From Bacteroidetes bacterium HGW-Bacteroidetes-8 (GTDB taxonomy: Bacteria; Bacteroidota; Bacteroidia; Bacteroidales; UBA932): a stretch of 64,000 bases of DNA. The notes below the pieces were generated by a model. That model made no database searches, had not been told where the DNA came from, and was given only the letters and a program-made list of their open reading frames with translations. Location: positions 62,001 to 126,000 of the forward strand of contig PHCZ01000008.1 of the NCBI GenBank assembly GCA_002840895.1, written 5' to 3'. Position numbers and translations under genes: made by a program. Numbering within the stretch: position 1 is the first letter of the stretch; each line of letters opens with the position of its first letter. This document shows, in pieces, positions 59,983 through 64,000 of this stretch.

Positions 59983-60909
59983 ATGAGACTTGCTGTTTTT
60001 GACTTAGGAACAAATGTTTTTAATCTGCTTCTGGCAAGGATTTCAAAAGGAGAGTGCGACATTAAAAAGGTGATAAAGATGGGTTCTCATATTGGGAGGG
60101 ATGGTTTTATCCGGGGAGAACTGAGCAGAGAGTCCATAGAGTCATCAATAGGGGTTTTAGATGATATGTTTGCTCAAATTAAGATATTCGGAGGGGTAGA
60201 CAAAGTAAAGGCTTTTGCAACATCTGCAATAAGAGATGCCTCAAACGGAGAACAGTTTGCTCAGATGCTGAGAGAGAGGTACAGTATGGATGTAGAGATT
60301 ATCTCCGGAGAGAGAGAGGCAGAGCTTATATACAAGGGAATAAGGGAGTCTATTCTCCTTTATAATGAGAAGGTGCTGATGCTTGACATCGGAGGTGGAA
60401 GCAATGAGTTTATAATTGCAGACAGAGATACAATTTACTGGAAAGAGAGTTACCCTCTGGGAGTTATCCGGATGAGAGAGATAATAAACCCCTCAGATCC
60501 AATTACAGAGGAAGAGATCAACAAGTATACAAACTATCTGGACAAGGCACTTAAGACTCTTTTTGAGCAGGTTGAAATCTATAAGCCAACCCTGTTGATT
60601 GGTTCGTCAGGCTCATTTGACACTCTTAGGGAGCTAATTTTTAAAGATGACGACGGTTCGCTTCCCGCAATGGAGCTGCCTGTAGATATGTTTTTGGCAC
60701 TTCATCAAAAATTGCTTGAATCTACAAGAGATGAGAGGCTCTCGATGGCCGGTATGTCACCAATGAGAGTGGACTATATGGTTTTAGGCAGTATTTTTGT
60801 AGAGTACACAATCAGAAAAATCGGAATTAAAGAGCTATATCAATCATCGTTCTCTCTTAAAGAGGGTTATATGGCAGAGACAGCCTCCTCAATTGGAGTA
60901 TATGAATAA
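59983..60909 (+). CDS. Ppx/GppA phosphatase family protein
   Basis: 308 residues of the ASKHA-fold exopolyphosphatase/pppGpp phosphatase family. LAVFDLGTNVFNLLL near the N-terminus and MLDIGGGSNEF at about 130 are the phosphate-binding loops (the first usually reads DxGSNS, here DLGTNV). Single domain, without the C-terminal HD part of E. coli Ppx. It may hydrolyse polyphosphate or pppGpp. Followed after 18 nt by an NtrC-like regulator in the same direction. Confidence 0.85.
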   Translation: MRLAVFDLGTNVFNLLLARISKGECDIKKVIKMGSHIGRDGFIRGELSRESIESSIGVLDDMFAQIKIFGGVDKVKAFATSAIRDASNGEQFAQMLRERYSMDVEIISGEREAELIYKGIRESILLYNEKVLMLDIGGGSNEFIIADRDTIYWKESYPLGVIRMREIINPSDPITEEEINKYTNYLDKALKTLFEQVEIYKPTLLIGSSGSFDTLRELIFKDDDGSLPAMELPVDMFLALHQKLLESTRDERLSMAGMSPMRVDYMVLGSIFVEYTIRKIGIKELYQSSFSLKEGYMAETASSIGVYE

Positions 60910-60927
60910 AAAGATAATTAAAAAGAG

Positions 60928-62091
60928 ATGAAACTTCTTATAATAGACGACGAAAAATCAATACGCAATACATTGAAGGAGATCCTTGAATTTGAAGGAC
61001 ACAACGTCTCACTTGCCTCAGACGGAGTTGAGGGGCTTGCGCTGGCCACTTCGGATAGCTTTGATGTAATCTTCTCCGATATAAAGATGCCCAATATGGA
61101 CGGAATGGAGTTACTAGACAGATTAAACGAAGCAAATGTAGATTCATCTGTAATAATGATATCCGGACACGGGTCAATAGACTCTGCTGTAGACTGCATT
61201 AAAAAAGGAGCATTTGATTTTATTCAAAAACCTCTGGACCTCAATAGAATATTAATTACTCTCAGGAATGCGACCGATAGGACTAACCTGGTCAAAGAGA
61301 CCAAGACACTCAAGAAAAGGGTGTCCAAAATACCTGAGATAGTTGGCGTATCGTCTGCAATTACCAGAATAAAGGATATGATCGAGAGAGTCGCCCCTAC
61401 GGAGGCGCGTGTGCTTATTACCGGTTCAAACGGTACGGGTAAGGAGCTTGTGGCAAGATGGCTGCACGAAAAGAGCAGCAGAAACTCTATGCCCTTTGTT
61501 GAGGTAAACTGTGCTGCAATACCCGGAGAACTTATTGAGAGCGAACTGTTCGGGCACGAAAAAGGGGCCTTTACCTCTGCCGTAAAGCAACATAAAGGCA
61601 AATTTGAACAGGCAGATGGCGGAACCTTATTTTTAGATGAAATTGGAGATATGAGCCTTGCAGCACAAGCAAAAGTTCTCAGAGTGCTTCAGGAGAACAG
61701 AATAAGCAGGGTTGGAAGCGACAAAGATATCAGCGTTAAAGTTAGAGTTATTGCTGCTACAAATAAGAATCTTAATGAAGAGATAGAGAAGGGGACATTC
61801 CGTGAGGACCTCTATCACAGGTTGAGTGTAATTGTAATTCACGTACCACCACTCTCAGAGAGGAGAGAGGATATTCCTCTATTAACCAAGCACTTTCTTG
61901 AGCAGATATCTCAGGAGAGTGGGTTGCCGCTAAGAAAGATTGACGATAATGCACTTGAAGAGTTGTCAGGTTACAAATGGACAGGTAATATTCGCGAACT
62001 ACGAAATGTGGTTGAACGTCTTATGATATTGAGTAACAATGTAATTACCAAGGAGGATGTGGTAGATTACGCCAAACCTATTTTCAGGTAG
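60928..62091 (+). CDS. NtrC-like response regulator lacking a DNA-binding domain
   Basis: 387 residues. Receiver domain with Asp51 (VIFSDIKMP) and Lys101, then a sigma-54 AAA+ domain: Walker A GSNGTGKE (166-173), GAFTSA (213-218, a variant of the sigma-54-contacting GAFTGA loop), Walker B LFLDE (234-238) and sensor block WTGNIRELRN (351-360). The protein ends 27 residues later with no Fis-type HTH. NtrC-family regulators usually have one. It may act from solution or at high level. rlmH and a membrane protein gene follow downstream beyond the DUF4783 gene. Confidence 0.88.
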   Translation: MKLLIIDDEKSIRNTLKEILEFEGHNVSLASDGVEGLALATSDSFDVIFSDIKMPNMDGMELLDRLNEANVDSSVIMISGHGSIDSAVDCIKKGAFDFIQKPLDLNRILITLRNATDRTNLVKETKTLKKRVSKIPEIVGVSSAITRIKDMIERVAPTEARVLITGSNGTGKELVARWLHEKSSRNSMPFVEVNCAAIPGELIESELFGHEKGAFTSAVKQHKGKFEQADGGTLFLDEIGDMSLAAQAKVLRVLQENRISRVGSDKDISVKVRVIAATNKNLNEEIEKGTFREDLYHRLSVIVIHVPPLSERREDIPLLTKHFLEQISQESGLPLRKIDDNALEELSGYKWTGNIRELRNVVERLMILSNNVITKEDVVDYAKPIFR

Positions 62092-62115
62092 GGAGATAAT
62101 CCTCAAAACAAAACT

Positions 62116-62529
62116 CTACTCCTTTTCTATCCGGATTTGCTGGATAAAATTGCCTTCGGGCTGTGTCTTTACAAAGAGTGTAATTCTGAATTTACTTCCG
62201 CCGGCACTAAGATTCCCTACAGCATAGGTCATTGGTGGCTTTCCACTGCGATAGTTTATCACAAAACTTTTGGGGGAGTATGCGGTAAAAAACTCCTTAA
62301 CAATCTGTTTGGCCTGCTGTTTGCTGCACACATTATTAGTACCCAGAATATCAACTTCGAGATTTGTCGCAAACCACGCAGAGAGACTTTCGGCATCTCC
62401 ATTTTGAATATATTTGGATATAGGAACGAAAACATCCTGTTCTTTTGCCTGAGCCTGCGCGGGTTGAATATATAATCCCGAAGAGGCTGAAATCAATAAT
62501 ATTAATAAACTATAAATCTTTTTCATCAT
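62116..62529 (-). CDS. DUF4783 secreted protein
   Basis: 137 residues with a Sec signal (KKIYSLLILLISASSGL, ending AQAQA). The rest fits DUF4783, a SnoaL/NTF2-like small fold: PISKYIQNGDAESLSAWFATNLEVDIL and AKQIVKEFFTAYSP. Two ATGs (62529, 62526) are adjacent. No active site is clear. Single gene, convergent with the NtrC-like regulator gene. Confidence 0.8.
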   Translation of the reverse strand: MMKKIYSLLILLISASSGLYIQPAQAQAKEQDVFVPISKYIQNGDAESLSAWFATNLEVDILGTNNVCSKQQAKQIVKEFFTAYSPKSFVINYRSGKPPMTYAVGNLSAGGSKFRITLFVKTQPEGNFIQQIRIEKE

Positions 62530-62622
62530 ATCAATATCCCTCAAGGAGAGTAATAGCAAAATTCAAGCCACCCGTAAAGTTATAAAATTAATATAATTCC
62601 ACGATATATCTCAAATAAATAG

Positions 62623-62630
62623 TAATTTTG
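62623..62630 (+). promoter_or_regulatory. Predicted -7 box for rlmH, leaderless
   Basis: TAATTTTG, then TAAGG, then the ATG at 62636. The start of transcription should fall at the start codon. Confidence 0.55.
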
Positions 62631-62635
62631 TAAGG

Positions 62636-63109
62636 ATGAAGATAGAGTTTCTCTTGACAGGAAAGACAGAAGCAGCCTACCTCAAGGAGGGCATCTCTCT
62701 TTATGAAGAGAGACTTAAGTTCTATACTTCATATTCAAAAAAGGAGTTACCGGATGTGAAAAATTCATCATCACTCTCCAAAGAGCAAATTAAGGAGAGG
62801 GAGGGAGAACAAATCTTGAAAAACCTGGGGGAGACAGATGAGCTGGTACTTCTTGATGAGAGGGGAGCACTCATTACATCTGAAGATTTTGCTGTAAAAG
62901 TAGAGAGGTGGAGTCTACGGGGTGTAAAAAAGATAGTTTTCGCAGTAGGGGGTGCATACGGATTTTCTGACGCCATCTACAAAAGAGCAAACGACAAGAT
63001 CTCGCTCTCCAGAATGACCTTCTCTCATCAGATGGTAAGAGTTATTTTTTTGGAGCAACTTTACAGAGCTTTTACAATAATAAAAGGGGAACCCTATCAC
63101 CACAAATAG
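62636..63109 (+). CDS. rlmH: 23S rRNA pseudouridine1915-N3 methyltransferase RlmH
   Basis: 157 residues, SPOUT fold. The SAM-binding knot VGGAYGFSD and LSRMTFSHQMVRVIFLEQLYRA and the terminal KGEPYHHK are diagnostic. Methylates pseudouridine 1915 of 23S rRNA helix 69. Its stop abuts the ATG of the next gene. Confidence 0.96.
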   Translation: MKIEFLLTGKTEAAYLKEGISLYEERLKFYTSYSKKELPDVKNSSSLSKEQIKEREGEQILKNLGETDELVLLDERGALITSEDFAVKVERWSLRGVKKIVFAVGGAYGFSDAIYKRANDKISLSRMTFSHQMVRVIFLEQLYRAFTIIKGEPYHHK

Positions 63110-64000
63110 ATGATAAGGAGAAATATAAGATACTCAATAAGAAAAAGAACCACCATTCTTTGGATATGCGTTCTGGGGATGACAATTGCCTCCTTTATGG
63201 AGTTCTCTTCTACAGGCTCTATGGACAGGGAGGTATCCAATCTGGAGAGCCGCATTCACAAAAGGCAAAAGCTACTTGAGGAGTTCGCTGTAAAGACAAT
63301 AAAACACCCGATTGACCAGTTTCTATCATTCGAAGAGGAGCTTCCGGAAGATATGGTTATTTACAGATACTTTGATAATACCCTTCACTCCTGGGCCAAT
63401 CAACTCCCCATCTCCAATGACGATATAGACCTATTTACATTCGGCTACACTCTTAACCATCTCAACAGCACAGTAGTTACAAATACACCCTTGGCATATC
63501 TGGGAGTTACTGAGCAGTATGTGAGTCTTGGATCTGCCTGGTATATCGTTAATATTTATTCAAAGAACAATCAGACTGTTATCACTGCTCTTCTGGTGCA
63601 GACCGACTATCCTACCGAGAACACCATTCTGAACAATAAAATAAACCCCAACTTTTCTCTCCGCAGACAATTTTCAATAGTTCCTGTGACATTTGACGAG
63701 TCCTATATTGTTCACGGTAAAGATGGTGGTGTACTCTTCTCTGTCATTAAAAATCTACCGGTAAAGTCTTCTCAGGCAGGCATTGTCCTAAGGTGGTTTG
63801 CAATTCTCTTTGCAATAGCCGCGCTTTTCTCAAATCTGCAGTACAAACGGGGGGTAAAAGAGTTTTTCTCGATAGCTGCCGGGCTTGTAATTATCAGGCT
63901 TGTAGCTCTCTATCAATCCAGACAGATGCAGGGAGAGATGGAGATTTTTTCGCCAAATCTCTATGCAGATTTTGGACTATTCAACTCTCTGGCAGATCTT
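63110..64000 (+). CDS. Membrane protein, probably sensor kinase; cut by the window edge
   Basis: The frame is open for 297 codons from the ATG at 63110, which directly follows the rlmH stop, to the window end. A basic N-terminus leads to a membrane segment (about residues 16-32), then a large extracytoplasmic region to about 225, a second hydrophobic segment (about 227-244) and a third (about 252-266). There is no kinase domain within the visible part. The topology fits a large membrane-bound histidine kinase, and an NtrC-like regulator lies about 1 kb upstream, but this link is inferred. Confidence 0.6.
   Translation, partial: MIRRNIRYSIRKRTTILWICVLGMTIASFMEFSSTGSMDREVSNLESRIHKRQKLLEEFAVKTIKHPIDQFLSFEEELPEDMVIYRYFDNTLHSWANQLPISNDDIDLFTFGYTLNHLNSTVVTNTPLAYLGVTEQYVSLGSAWYIVNIYSKNNQTVITALLVQTDYPTENTILNNKINPNFSLRRQFSIVPVTFDESYIVHGKDGGVLFSVIKNLPVKSSQAGIVLRWFAILFAIAALFSNLQYKRGVKEFFSIAAGLVIIRLVALYQSRQMQGEMEIFSPNLYADFGLFNSLADL

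Noticed and set aside
59925-60062. N-terminal extension of cmk by 46 residues
   Set aside because: It would overlap the divergent phosphatase gene and both -7 boxes.
1-64000. tRNA genes, rRNA, CRISPR arrays or insertion sequences
   Set aside because: I looked at all gaps between genes for T-loop-like patterns, regularly spaced repeats and transposase motifs and saw none. The gaps are short (mostly under 150 bp).

Overview
The window is a densely coded bacterial chromosome segment from a member of the Bacteroidota, probably the order Bacteroidales. The signs are the mraZ-rsmH-FtsL-like start of the division cluster, a parA-parB-DUF5683-lytic transglycosylase operon, a CarboxypepD_reg-type TonB-dependent receptor, SPII lipoproteins, and promoters that carry the Bacteroidota -7 box TAnnTTTG instead of a sigma-70 -10 box. 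About 67 genes are supported, two of them cut by the window edges. I see no rRNA, tRNA, CRISPR array, insertion sequence, prophage or integrated element; this is core chromosome.

Layout. 1-1731: head of the division/cell-wall cluster on the minus strand. 1867-7605: M23 lipoprotein, two ABC-F ATPases and a MORN/TonB-C protein. 7633-14334: aspartate ammonia-lyase, TrkA, cobalamin adenosyltransferase, a lone MacB-type ATPase, futalosine-pathway menaquinone genes (mqnB, mqnD) and folE. 14331-20927: a PhoR/PhoB-like two-component pair divergent from a TonB-dependent receptor and a beta-helix lipoprotein, with four 11-bp direct repeats between them. 21045-28376: orphan kinase, CCA-adding enzyme, HsdR-N-like protein, holA, alr, tdk and a coiled-coil protein. 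28369-33945: rsmI, a ComEA-like protein, an ABC exporter of the NatAB type, and a 5'-nucleotidase split into two genes. 33935-41502: lipid genes, then a four-domain sulfur-relay flavoprotein beside a thioredoxin/MarR/DUF302/DoxX operon and a ferredoxin. 41654-46735: lipocalin, urocanate hydratase, rpsU, a Xer recombinase, a ribosome-hibernation factor and lplA. 46741-50033: PAP2, obg, adk, hpt, purE. 50091-56261: a helix-hairpin-helix/barrel protein and the par operon. 56355-64000: priA, ispH, cmk, a Ppx/GppA phosphatase, an NtrC-like regulator with no DNA-binding domain, rlmH and the start of a membrane protein.

How the parts work together. The strongest regulatory unit is at 14331-20927: the spacing of the repeats (11 bp, ending 5 bp before a perfect -7 box) is what an OmpR/PhoB-family activator needs, and such a regulator is encoded next door. 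This suggests a phosphate- or envelope-responsive outer-membrane uptake system. The second unit is the sulfur cluster (36334-41502), where one polypeptide joins a CoA-disulfide reductase, a rhodanese, a TusA domain and a DsrE2 domain. A run of TAnnTTTG boxes allowed several start codons to be corrected, and three genes (uup-like, the PhoB-like regulator, rlmH) have the box only 4-5 nt before the ATG, predicting leaderless mRNAs. rpsU carries a 10-nt perfect Shine-Dalgarno sequence. No gap longer than about 150 bp lacks a gene. Calls rest on reading motifs by eye; no database search was run.
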